NCBI RefSeq assembly: GCF_000183425.1
Contig: NC_014759.1
Span: 62,001 to 126,000, forward strand
Origin: Marivirga tractuosa DSM 4126
GTDB lineage: Bacteria > Bacteroidota > Bacteroidia > Cytophagales > Cyclobacteriaceae
Reading direction: 5' to 3'
Length of the DNA: 64,000 nt
Shown here: one piece after another, positions 55,429 to 63,536 of the stretch
How the letters are laid out: each line of letters starts with the position of its first letter
How positions within the stretch are numbered: position 1 is the stretch's first letter
Made by a program: the position numbers and the translations under genes
The notes under the pieces: model-generated
Seen by the model: the letters and a program-made list of their open reading frames with translations, nothing else
Database searches by the model: none
What the model was told of the DNA's origin: nothing

Positions 55429-56682
55429 ATGAGCGAGCATTCTTTTTCACCTGAGAGTCTAATGATGTCTTTTGGCTATAAGCCCGAATTATCTGAAGGA
55501 GCTATTAAATGTCCTATTTTTCAGACTTCAACCTTCGCTTTTAAAAAGGCAGAAGATGGTAAAGCATTTTTTGAAGTAGCTTACGGTAAGCGAGAAAAAT
55601 CTGATGAGGAGGAATTAGGTTTAATATACAGCCGTTTGAATAATCCTAACCTTCAAATCACCGAAGATAGATTATGTCTTTGGGATGGAGCACAAGATGC
55701 CGCTATTTTTGAAAGTGGAATGGGAGCTATTAGCAGTATGTTAATGGAATTCTTAAATCCTGGGGATGTTCTTTTACATTCTGTTCCAGTGTATGGTGGA
55801 ACAGACCATTTTATTAATCATGTATTGCCAAAATGGGGAATTCAATCTGTAGGAGTTAATCCTTATCAGGATAAAGCTGAAGTGATGAAAGAACTTGAAG
55901 CTAGCGGAATGAAAGATAAAGTTCGTTTCATTTACTTGGAAACACCAGCCAATCCAACCAATGCTCTGGTAGATATTGGGATGTTCCGTGAGATTGCCAA
56001 CGAATTACAAAAAGAAGAAGAGCCTATTTATATTGGTGTGGATAATACTTATATGGGACCTATTTGGCAACACCCATTAAAATTAGGAGCTGATTTAGTG
56101 ATTTATTCTGCTACCAAATATATTGGAGGTCATAGTGATTTAGTAGCGGGTGCCTGTTTAGGATCTGCTGATTTAATTAAAAGAGTGAAAGGCTTTAGAA
56201 CTTTCATGGGGAATATGGCTGGGCCACACACAGGATGGTTGTTAATGAGAAGTTTGGAAACACTTAAAGTCCGAATGGAGAAACAAGCTGCCAATGCTGA
56301 GGAGGTTGCTAATTTCTTAAATACACACCCTAAAGTAGAGAAAGTATATTATTTAGGAAATCTAAAACCTGAAGACGGGCGCCAATATGAAATCTTTAAA
56401 AAGCAATGTAGTTCTAATGGGGCTATGCTGGCATTCGACATTGAAGGTGGAGAGAAGGAAGCCTTTAAATTCCTTAATAGCACAAAGCTGATTAAATTAG
56501 CTGTAAGTTTAGGTAGCACGGAATCTTTAGCAGAGCATCCTGCGACCATGACGCATTCTGACGTTAATGAGGAGTTAAGAAATAAAATCAATATTACTTC
56601 AAGCCTAGTTAGAATTTCAGTAGGGGTGGAAGATGCCAAAGATTTGATTTGGGATATTGAGCAGGCTTTAGAGAAAGTTTGA
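55429..56682 (+). CDS. Cys/Met metabolism PLP-dependent enzyme (methionine gamma-lyase or cystathionine gamma-synthase type)
   Basis: 417 residues, fold-type-I PLP enzyme. N-terminal SRLNNPNLQITEDRLCLWDGA, the substrate-tunnel ESGMGAIS, and the Schiff-base lysine in YSATKYIGGHSDLVAGA (about 228). The C-terminal part contains SLGSTESLAEHPATMTHSDV, the motif seen in methionine gamma-lyase and cystathionine gamma-lyase. Which reaction it catalyses cannot be settled. Divergent Lrp-type regulator next door suggests amino-acid-controlled catabolism. Confidence 0.88.
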   Translation: MSEHSFSPESLMMSFGYKPELSEGAIKCPIFQTSTFAFKKAEDGKAFFEVAYGKREKSDEEELGLIYSRLNNPNLQITEDRLCLWDGAQDAAIFESGMGAISSMLMEFLNPGDVLLHSVPVYGGTDHFINHVLPKWGIQSVGVNPYQDKAEVMKELEASGMKDKVRFIYLETPANPTNALVDIGMFREIANELQKEEEPIYIGVDNTYMGPIWQHPLKLGADLVIYSATKYIGGHSDLVAGACLGSADLIKRVKGFRTFMGNMAGPHTGWLLMRSLETLKVRMEKQAANAEEVANFLNTHPKVEKVYYLGNLKPEDGRQYEIFKKQCSSNGAMLAFDIEGGEKEAFKFLNSTKLIKLAVSLGSTESLAEHPATMTHSDVNEELRNKINITSSLVRISVGVEDAKDLIWDIEQALEKV

Positions 56683-56695
56683 TTTATAAGAATCG

Positions 56696-56723
56696 AGAGT
56701 CTAGAATCTTGGTTCTAGACTCT
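56696..56723 (+). terminator. hairpin after the Cys/Met PLP gene
   Basis: AGAGTCTAGAA (56696-56706) pairs perfectly with TTCTAGACTCT (56713-56723), 6-base loop. It follows the stop by 14 bases; only a weak T run comes after, so efficiency is uncertain. Confidence 0.6.
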
Positions 56724-56840
56724 TGATGTTTTACCTTTCACAATTACTAATGTCCTTTTTGTCAATTGAATATTGTCAACTGTCTATTAATCATAGATAG
56801 GAGTTCTATTATCAAAATTTCAGAATATTTTTTCATATAG

Positions 56841-56871
56841 TTTATTTTTTTAAAATAAACTCATACCTTTG
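56841..56871 (+). promoter_or_regulatory. candidate promoter of the SulP gene, with overlapping palindrome
   Basis: TTTA (56841-56844), 19 bases, TACCTTTG (56864-56871): one mismatch to TTTG-N19-TAnnTTTG. The spacer contains the perfect palindrome GTTTATTTT-TTT-AAAATAAAC (56840-56860), placed where a repressor would block RNA polymerase. Confidence 0.55.
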
Positions 56872-56872
56872 C

Positions 56873-56928
56873 GCGCTCATTTAGGAGACGGCTAATATAT
56901 TAGAATAATAAAAGCCAATTTTGAGCGC
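56873..56928 (+). promoter_or_regulatory. structured mRNA leader of the SulP gene
   Basis: GCGCTCA (56873-56879) pairs with TGAGCGC (56922-56928), whose last base is directly before the ATG at 56929. Inside, GGCT (56890-56893) pairs with AGCC (56913-56916), and CTAATATATTAG is a perfect palindrome (56892-56903). Folding would hide the start region. It matches no riboswitch class I can name. Confidence 0.5.
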
Positions 56929-58458
56929 ATGAAGCAATATTTTAAATTATTTGACCTTTCACAAAAAGTAGATTACAAAACTGAAGTCCTTTCGGGGGTG
57001 ACAGTTGCAATGGCTTTAATTCCTGAGGCTGTTGCATTTGCATTCGTGGCTGGTTTGTCTCCTTTAACAGGTTTATATGCTGCTTTTGTAATGGGCTTGG
57101 TAACGGCTATTTTAGGCGGCCGGCCAGGGATGATATCAGGCGCTACTGGTGCAATTGCTGTAGTAATTGTTGCTTTAGCCCAAAAATACGGTATTGAATA
57201 TGTCTTAGCAGCAGTAATCCTTTCTGGCTTAATTCAAGTAGCAGCTGGATTTTTGAAGTTAGGTAAATTTATGCGGCTTGTCCCACATCCTGTAATTTTT
57301 GGATTTGTGAATGGTTTAGCTGTCATTATTTTTACATCACAACTCGCTCAATTTAAAGATGCATCAGGCAATTGGTTAACAGGTGAACCACTATATATTT
57401 TATTAGCTTTGGTATTTGGTACAATGCTCATTGTTTGGGGCTTACCTAAAATTACTAAAGTAGTACCTTCATCTCTAGTAGCGATATTAACAGTTTTTGG
57501 TGTAGTCGTTTATTTTGGAATTGATACCCGAACAGTGGGTGATGTAGCTTCAATTAAAGGCGGATTTCCTCCGTTTCATATACCTAATATTCCTCTGAAA
57601 TGGGAGACTTTAATGATTATCCTTCCTTACTCCGCTATTATGGCAGCAGTAGGGTTAATTGAGAGTCTATTGACTTTGAATATTATCGATGAGATTACAG
57701 AGACCAGAGGAAGAGGAAATAAAGAAGCAGTAGCTCAAGGAACAGCTAATATCCTTTCTGGCTTATTTTCTGGAATGGGTGGTTGTGCCATGTTGGGTCA
57801 GAGTTTAATTAATATTTCCAATGGAGCCAGAGCCAGATTATCAGGCATCGTAGCAGCGATTATGCTGTTGGTGTTTATCATGTTCGGTTCTTCCTATATT
57901 GAATTGGTCCCAATGGCAGCATTAACTGGTTTGATGATCATGGTGGCTATTGGAACCTTCGAATGGGCGAGCTTAAAAACACTTAATAAAATGCCAAAAT
58001 CAGATATTTTGGTAATGGTATTGGTGACTTTGGTGACCATTATCCTTCATAATTTGGCTTTAGCAGTAATAGTGGGGGTGATCATTGCAGCATTAGTATT
58101 TGCATGGGATAATGCTAAGAGAATTCGGGCTAGAAAAAGCATTGATGATGAAGGCGTAAAGCATTATGAAATTTATGGGCCATTATTTTTCGGGTCAGTA
58201 GCTGCTTTCAATGATAAATTTGATGTGATGAATGATCCTGAGGAGGTTATTATTGATTTTCAAGAAAGTAGGGTAGTGGATATGTCAGCCATTGAGGCAT
58301 TGAATAAAATTACTGAGCGATATATGAAGGTTGGGAAAAAAGTGCATTTGAAACATTTAAGTCCTGATTGCAGAAGATTGCTTAAAAATGCAGATAAAAT
58401 TATTGATGTTAATGTAATAGAAGACCCTAGTTATAAATTGGTGGTCGATAAAGTTTAG
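56929..58458 (+). CDS. SulP family inorganic anion transporter
   Basis: 509 residues. About eleven to twelve membrane segments (residues 20-395) with the sulfate-transporter signature near the start (VTVAMALIPEAVAFAFVAGLSPLTGLYAAF) and GGMGGCAMLGQSLIN; a STAS domain closes the protein (about 415-505, IDFQESRVVDMSAIEALNKI). It carries sulfate, bicarbonate or similar anions, often with Na+. Substrate not determined; no carbonic anhydrase nearby. Has a promoter and a structured leader of its own. Confidence 0.93.
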   Translation: MKQYFKLFDLSQKVDYKTEVLSGVTVAMALIPEAVAFAFVAGLSPLTGLYAAFVMGLVTAILGGRPGMISGATGAIAVVIVALAQKYGIEYVLAAVILSGLIQVAAGFLKLGKFMRLVPHPVIFGFVNGLAVIIFTSQLAQFKDASGNWLTGEPLYILLALVFGTMLIVWGLPKITKVVPSSLVAILTVFGVVVYFGIDTRTVGDVASIKGGFPPFHIPNIPLKWETLMIILPYSAIMAAVGLIESLLTLNIIDEITETRGRGNKEAVAQGTANILSGLFSGMGGCAMLGQSLINISNGARARLSGIVAAIMLLVFIMFGSSYIELVPMAALTGLMIMVAIGTFEWASLKTLNKMPKSDILVMVLVTLVTIILHNLALAVIVGVIIAALVFAWDNAKRIRARKSIDDEGVKHYEIYGPLFFGSVAAFNDKFDVMNDPEEVIIDFQESRVVDMSAIEALNKITERYMKVGKKVHLKHLSPDCRRLLKNADKIIDVNVIEDPSYKLVVDKV

Positions 58459-58496
58459 TTTTTAGTTTTTCATAGTGAGTAGTTTTGGTTTAGGTT

Positions 58497-58532
58497 AGAA
58501 AGCCGGGAGTAGTGACCCGGCTTTTCTTTTTT
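58497..58532 (+). terminator. SulP gene terminator
   Basis: AAGCCGGG (58500-58507) pairs with CCCGGCTT (58516-58523) around an 8-base loop, then TTCTTTTTTTT. Strong rho-independent form about 40 bases after the stop. The following 206 bases to 58738 hold nothing further I can support. Confidence 0.9.
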
Positions 58533-58738
58533 TTAGAATTATTGATTACTTACTAACCTCTAAAGAAAATAATTACCAAATATTTATGAGCTTTAAGGAT
58601 GGATGGAATAGTTTGTAATTTAGGTAAAAATGTATTTAAATCACAAGTGCGAAGTATTGCCCGGTTTTCAACAGCCCAAAAAAAAAGTAGAAGCTGCTGA
58701 CTGCAACTCCTACCTTTATTAATCTAGGGTGGGAACTC

Positions 58739-59830
58739 TTATTGTGGTTGTACTACCGCATTTGCATCAAGTACCACAGCAGTTTGCGCTAAAGCACGCC
58801 CATTTATTGATGCACCAGTTTGGAATGTTATGCCCGTCATTGAAAGGATGATTCCTTCAAAATGTGAAGTTGTTCCTAAAGTTGCTTGACCAGCTACCTG
58901 CCAATAAATATTTTTGGCTTGAGCTCCTCCTGTTAAGATTATGTTTGTAGCTGAACTCATGGTTAAGTCTTGTGCGATTTGGAAGATCCAAACATCAGTA
59001 GAACTTCCAGATATGGTCACATTTGTTGGGATTGTAACCGTATTTGTCCATTTGTAGACACCTGTAGTCAAGGTTAATCCTCCTATATTTCCAGCACCTA
59101 GTTCTAAGAAATCGGTTTCTGACCTTCCGGCAGCATTATTATAAGCCGTAATCATATTTTCTACTGCCGTAGTAAGATTTATTGGAGTTGGGTCAGCCAT
59201 ATCTGAGGCAAATACTTCCCCAGTTACCTGAGCAGAAGTCGCATATCCAGTAAAATCAGTCAATGCTAAACCCGTAATGTAAGATGTAGCAGCAGGACTA
59301 AGGCCTAAATCACCTGTTATAGATGATGTCCCACTATTATTGATAGCTGTTTTCGATAGAATTACATAATTTCCTGATGCTCCAAGATCAATTCCTGAAA
59401 TAGTAGATTCCGATCCGCTGGTAGTGAAAGACCATTCATAATTTTCTTCAATGTTTATGCCCTTTTGGCTTTTTGCAGTGGTAGAAATGGTAGCCGTAAA
59501 TTCTCTTGCAGCACTAAAAGCTACTGAAGGAGTAAATGTTGCTTCTACTCCCGAATATACTACACTTCCACTTATATCTGTTGTTCCCTGCTCCACCGTG
59601 AAAGTCGCACTATTAATTGTGGACGGATCCATTGCTTCGCTAAATGTTATAGTGACATTATGATTACGAGCTACATCAATATCATTGTTTTCAGGCATAG
59701 TGGATAATACTGTAGGGATCACATCTTCACTAGGTGTAGGATCATCATCATTATTATCTTTATCCTTGCAACTTACCATTAGCATGAAAAGCATCATTGC
59801 TAAAATTGGCATTGTTTTAATTAATTTCAT
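58739..59830 (-). CDS. ice-binding lipoprotein (DUF3494) with Ig-like domain
   Basis: 363 residues: lipoprotein signal MKLIKTMPILAMMLFMLMVSCKD with lipobox Cys at 21, an Asp/Asn-rich linker, an Ig-like Big_5 domain (about 40-135, TVLSTMPENNDIDVARNHNVTITF), and a DUF3494 beta-solenoid (about 148-363: NYVILSKTAINNSG, SSITGDLGLSP, ITGLALTDFTGY, VWIFQIAQDLTMSS, NIYWQVAGQATLGTTSHFEG). The family binds ice crystal planes or attaches cells to ice and is common in cold-water Bacteroidota. It is 48 bases downstream of an outer-membrane-barrel gene. Confidence 0.92.
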   Translation of the reverse strand: MKLIKTMPILAMMLFMLMVSCKDKDNNDDDPTPSEDVIPTVLSTMPENNDIDVARNHNVTITFSEAMDPSTINSATFTVEQGTTDISGSVVYSGVEATFTPSVAFSAAREFTATISTTAKSQKGINIEENYEWSFTTSGSESTISGIDLGASGNYVILSKTAINNSGTSSITGDLGLSPAATSYITGLALTDFTGYATSAQVTGEVFASDMADPTPINLTTAVENMITAYNNAAGRSETDFLELGAGNIGGLTLTTGVYKWTNTVTIPTNVTISGSSTDVWIFQIAQDLTMSSATNIILTGGAQAKNIYWQVAGQATLGTTSHFEGIILSMTGITFQTGASINGRALAQTAVVLDANAVVQPQ

Positions 59831-59878
59831 TTTCTTAAATTTAAAAAGTGTGTTATTTATTATTGTATTGGTTATGGA

Positions 59879-60355
59879 TTAAAAAATATAACGAATGGAG
59901 AGTGCGCCACCATCACCCCAAAAGCCGGAGTACCCATAAAAGTTGAAAGAAGGCTTCCAGTCAATGTTAAGATTTAAAGGGATTTCTGAAAAATTGTATT
60001 CTAAGCCAAAAATTCCATCTAAACCAATAACAGTATAAGATCTATCTTCGCCCCATCTGGTATCATTACCATTATAGAATCCTATGTGTCCACCAAATCC
60101 AACGTACCAATTCAATCTGTCGGTATCAAACGCCCTTCCGTGCACTTCATAAAGACCAGTTAGTTCTAAACCTCTCCAACGACTGGAAATAATGCCTTCA
60201 ACGGCTGCTTTTTGGGAAACGAAATGCTTTAGGGTTAGTCCGTTCGCAAATCCACCTCTGATCCCTATTGCTGTATTATAATCTTGTGCATGGGCATAGC
60301 CAAATGCTAAAAATGTTATTAGAATTGTAATACCAATTTTTTTCATCATGTTCAT
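59879..60355 (-). CDS. outer-membrane beta-barrel-like protein
   Basis: 158 residues with a signal peptide (MKKIGITILITFLAFGYAHAQ) and repeated beta-hairpins ending in an aromatic residue (ALSIRYIF). AIGIRGGFANGLTLKHFVSQ and YVGFGGHIGFYNGND are typical of small porin-like barrels of Bacteroidota. Likely first gene of a two-gene operon with the ice-binding lipoprotein. Cargo or role unknown. Confidence 0.75.
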   Translation of the reverse strand: MNMMKKIGITILITFLAFGYAHAQDYNTAIGIRGGFANGLTLKHFVSQKAAVEGIISSRWRGLELTGLYEVHGRAFDTDRLNWYVGFGGHIGFYNGNDTRWGEDRSYTVIGLDGIFGLEYNFSEIPLNLNIDWKPSFNFYGYSGFWGDGGALSIRYIF

Positions 60356-60596
60356 TTATATTTTACCTACTCTTAAGACTTTTCGGAATCGTCCCAACTT
60401 TTTATCCCTGTTTCAGTCAGGTTGCACCATTATTATCGTGATACAATATTAGATAGTTAGGCAGAGGAAAGTATTACATAAAAAACCAGGAGATTTACAT
60501 AAATCACTGATGTAGCAGTTAAGATCTGCTGATGCTGTGTTTTGTCAGGGATTTGTGCTAGGGTGCGTGCTTAATATTGCTAAGATCAGATGTCAA

Positions 60597-61205
60597 TTAT
60601 ACATCTTCTAAGTTTCCTTGACGCTTTTCTTTCAATTTTTTATAAAAGGAGGGGGTAAGACCAGTGATTTTTTTGAATTGATTAGAAAAGTGTGCAACAC
60701 TACTGTAATGAAGCTTATAAGATATTTCAGAAGTATTCATTTCTTGATAAAGAATTAGCTCTTTTGCTTTTTCGATTTTATGAATGATAATGAACTGCTG
60801 TATGGTTATCCCTTTTACTTCAGAAAAGAGATTTGACAAGTAGGTATAATCATAACCAAGCTTTGCACTTAAATACTCAGAATAATTTACCTTAGGTTGG
60901 TCTTCTGAAAAATGAATCATTTCAACAATACAGGTCTTAATTTTCTCAACCAAGATGCTTTTTTTATTGTCGAGTAGTTCCAAGCCTGATTTAAGTAGAT
61001 TTTGCTTAAGCAATACCCGTTGCTCTGTGGAGATATCCTCAAGTAACTCAACAGCCCCTAGTTCAACTACTAAGTGCTTAATTTCAAGTTTTTTAAGTTC
61101 TTCTTGCACCATTAACTTGCACCTTAAACTCACCATGTATTTGATATAGAGCTTCTCCTTAGCTATTGGAGACAAAAGTGCTATATGAATAGGGTTGAGC
61201 TGCAT
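60597..61205 (-). CDS. AraC family transcriptional regulator
   Basis: 202 residues. The C-terminal AraC/XylS double helix-turn-helix is clear (about 110-195: YLSNLFSEVKGITIQQFIIIHKIEKAKELI and SSVAHFSNQFKKITGLTPSFYKKLK). The N-terminal part is short and all-helical, unlike the cupin sensor of many AraC proteins. Same strand as, and upstream of, the barrel/ice-binding operon, 241 bases away; control of it is possible but not shown. Confidence 0.92.
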   Translation of the reverse strand: MQLNPIHIALLSPIAKEKLYIKYMVSLRCKLMVQEELKKLEIKHLVVELGAVELLEDISTEQRVLLKQNLLKSGLELLDNKKSILVEKIKTCIVEMIHFSEDQPKVNYSEYLSAKLGYDYTYLSNLFSEVKGITIQQFIIIHKIEKAKELILYQEMNTSEISYKLHYSSVAHFSNQFKKITGLTPSFYKKLKEKRQGNLEDV

Positions 61206-61455
61206 ATTTATAAGTTAGGGTGTGGTTTTTATGCATGATGATTTATGGAAATTACATATACCAAAAGCATATTATGTTGAAAGAGCATCTTTAGTTATAT
61301 TGGAAATGCTATTTTTTTCATACCGTAATTATCTTAAGATACGAAAATATACTGTTAAAAGCTATGATTTTAATTCTCACTTGTCAACTGGGAGTTAAAT
61401 CTTGAAAGAATAAGTTATCACTTATAATTTTACTACCTTCATGAAATAAGTTTTT

Positions 61456-61479
61456 CAGCATAGATCGCAGCATAGATCG
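61456..61479. repeat. tandem duplicate of CAGCATAGATCG
   Basis: CAGCATAGATCG (61456-61467) followed at once by the same 12 bases (61468-61479), about 77 bases upstream of the DUF6629 gene. The rest of the 351-base gap 61206-61556 shows nothing else I can support. Confidence 0.5.
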
Positions 61480-61556
61480 ATGAATAGCGTTCCTTTTTAA
61501 GGAAAATTTCTTTGGCTAGAAAGCGTTTTTCGTTTTTGTAACATAAATATTTTAAT

Positions 61557-62201
61557 ATGTGTTTTTCAGCAGGTGCAAGTTTTACAGCAGGGGCGATTTT
61601 GACCTCAGTTGGTACGGTGTCTCTAATGAAAACTAAGAAGTCTTCTGAAATTCCATTTGCAAGCATTCCGCTTTTCTTTGGATTACAGCAAATTGCAGAA
61701 GGCTTTGTGTGGCTGTCATTGACTAATCCGGACTTTACTTTTATAGAAAGCATCTCTGCTCATGCTTTTATTTTCTTCGCTCAAGTGCTTTGGCCTGTCT
61801 GGGTACCTTTGTCAATCTACAAATTCGAAAAGAATATGGGGTTGAAAGCTACTGTAGGCAAATTATTAATCGGTATGGGAATGCTTGTTGCTGTAGTATT
61901 AGGATATTTTCTCTTTACGGTAGAAGTTCAAGCAGAGATATTAGGTGACCATATTTCATACAGCCAATCCTACATTCAGCAATTTGGCATAATAGGAGGG
62001 GTGTTCTATTTGGGTTCAACTGCTATTCCTCCTTTTATCACTTCTAATAAGAAGATGTGGGTTTTAGGAGCCTCAATACTTCTAGCTTATGTTTTAACAG
62101 AAATATTCTACGCCCAATATGTGGTTTCAGTATGGTGTTTTTTCGCTGCAATTTTAAGCGCAATGGTGCTATGGATTATTTTATCAAAAAAGCGCAATTA
62201 A
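61557..62201 (+). CDS. DUF6629 family membrane protein
   Basis: 214 residues with about seven membrane segments. The family start MCFSAGASFTAGAILTSVGTVSL is very characteristic (Cys2, GASF motif), and the FFGLQQIAEGFVWLSL helix follows. Function unknown; in other genomes it is often near stress genes. No operon partner: the next gene is on the other strand. Confidence 0.85.
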   Translation: MCFSAGASFTAGAILTSVGTVSLMKTKKSSEIPFASIPLFFGLQQIAEGFVWLSLTNPDFTFIESISAHAFIFFAQVLWPVWVPLSIYKFEKNMGLKATVGKLLIGMGMLVAVVLGYFLFTVEVQAEILGDHISYSQSYIQQFGIIGGVFYLGSTAIPPFITSNKKMWVLGASILLAYVLTEIFYAQYVVSVWCFFAAILSAMVLWIILSKKRN

Positions 62202-62250
62202 GAAATAGTCCACTCATAAAGCAAATTTCAATTGATCGTAGGTTGTTAAA

Positions 62251-62437
62251 CTAACGGTTCTTTTCAGGCTAGCAGGAAGTCCTTATTTCGGGCTTGAGTG
62301 GGAATAAGAAAGCAGTAGAATTGCAATAAACATCCAATTGCCACATCAATTAATAAACTTACAAATTGTGGCTGACTTTCCAAGTGCCGCCAAATTTTCC
62401 TGACTGATTAACCCTCATTCAGTCATAGCTAGTGTTA
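62251..62437 (-). repeat. long structured element after hypothetical gene
   Basis: Begins CTAACGG (62251) and ends AGTGTTA (62431-62437). It contains AAGTCC/GGGCTT (near 62277-62295), GCCAC/GTGGC and GACTGA/TCAGTC dyads, so it folds as several hairpins in one row. Its position 7 bases after the stop of the minus-strand hypothetical gene makes it resemble a gene-cassette 3' element, like the one at 62961-63094. Confidence 0.45.
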
Positions 62438-62443
62438 CAGACT

Positions 62444-62947
62444 TTATTTATTCTTCTCTAAAAGTTCATTAGCCCAGTCATAATTTTCTATTGATGTCTT
62501 CATGAATTCAGGTGATTCCGTATCCACACTCTCGCCATCTGGGCTGATCCAGCGGATCATTCTGTTGTCCCAAAAATAGTATCTAGATTCCTCCATTGTT
62601 GTTTTGGTCTGATCGAAACCCGATTCTGTAGGTGGCATGTTATATCGAAATTCCTTGAGGAAAATAAAATAGATCTGTCCGTTCAGGTAATAGAATTCCG
62701 CCTCCGTCTTTCCCATGTGTCCATAGTACTTTGCTTCAATTAAACGAACTTCTTTTGAGTCCTTATATGCTATTATTACTCCTCCCTCGGATGAATTTTC
62801 AAAATCATCTTGTGTCTGCGTCTTGTAGATAGATTTATTGTCCTGAGTCTCCTGATAAAGTTTCTTAATCTCTGTTATTCCGTCAGTTTGACTGAAAGTA
62901 GTTAATGAGGTAAATAAAAATATGATTGTTAATAAAGTGTTTTTCAT
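62444..62947 (-). CDS. secreted hypothetical protein
   Basis: 167 residues from ATG 62947 (an upstream in-frame ATG at 63067 lies inside the palindromic element and is not supported). Signal peptide MKNTLLTIIFLFTSLTTFS. The mature part resembles small beta-sheet proteins of Bacteroidota (VRLIEAKYYGHMGKTEAEFYYLNGQIYFI), no named family recognised. It is flanked by palindromic elements on both sides, like a mobile gene cassette. Confidence 0.65.
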   Translation of the reverse strand: MKNTLLTIIFLFTSLTTFSQTDGITEIKKLYQETQDNKSIYKTQTQDDFENSSEGGVIIAYKDSKEVRLIEAKYYGHMGKTEAEFYYLNGQIYFIFLKEFRYNMPPTESGFDQTKTTMEESRYYFWDNRMIRWISPDGESVDTESPEFMKTSIENYDWANELLEKNK

Positions 62948-62960
62948 CGAGGATTGTCTG

Positions 62961-63094
62961 TAACGGCTCGAATATGCGTATTGCGGGATTTCAAGGCACT
63001 TTACTGTCAAACCGCTGTTTTGTTTATTAAATGCTTTAAAGTTCGAATTTACCAAAACTCCCCGCATTACGTATATTTATCGTTCTATGCCGTT
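62961..63094 (-). repeat. attC-like long palindromic element
   Basis: 134 bases. Outer ends are TAACGGC (62961-62967) and GCCGTT (63089-63094). An inner stem pairs ATATGCGTATTGCGGG (about 62972-62987) with CCCGCATTACGTATAT (about 63061-63076) with two mismatches. Read with the genes, it starts at the 3' end of the DUF5367 gene and ends GCCGTTACAGAC, 14 bases before the next ATG. This layout (gene, then a structured element ending in GTT) is that of integron cassettes. No integrase is in the window. Confidence 0.5.
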
Positions 63095-63472
63095 TTTATT
63101 TCTACTTTTCATTACCCCAATAAGCAATACGATTACATATGCCCATAATATCCAAGCCCCCAGTACTATAGATTGTTCAATTGTCAATTTCGGAAAAACG
63201 AGGTGATGAAATTTCAAACAAGCAACATCGCAAAGCATTCCTGGAATTGTCATTAAGGTCGCACTTTCAAGTCGTTTATTTCCTATCAATTGAAATTTAT
63301 TAAATACCCACATCGATAGCATAAACAAAATTGGAATTGTTCCTAAAAAGAAACCTGTCAAAAGAAGAGAATTTTCTATTATAAAGAAGGAGTGACCCCA
63401 AACCCTGAAGATTAAGGTTGCTATTAACCACACGGAAAACCCAAACAGCAAACTAAATTTTTGATAATTCAT
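63077..63472 (-). CDS. DUF5367 family membrane protein
   Basis: 131 residues, four membrane helices. The family pattern is SATLMTIPGMLCDVACLKFHHLVFP followed by TIEQSIVLGAWILWAYVIVLLIGV. Its last eight codons and stop lie within the palindromic element at 62961-63094. Function unknown; the family is frequently carried as isolated genes in Bacteroidota. Confidence 0.85.
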   Translation of the reverse strand: MNYQKFSLLFGFSVWLIATLIFRVWGHSFFIIENSLLLTGFFLGTIPILFMLSMWVFNKFQLIGNKRLESATLMTIPGMLCDVACLKFHHLVFPKLTIEQSIVLGAWILWAYVIVLLIGVMKSRNKNGIER

Positions 63473-63536
63473 AATTTTCTATTTTTTATTTGAATACAAA
63501 AATCAGAAATCTCTTGAAGGTTTAAATTGACTTAAG

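Noticed and set aside
61439..61753. 104-codon minus-strand ORF overlapping the DUF6629 start
   Set aside because: Overlaps a well recognised family N-terminus and has no recognisable features.
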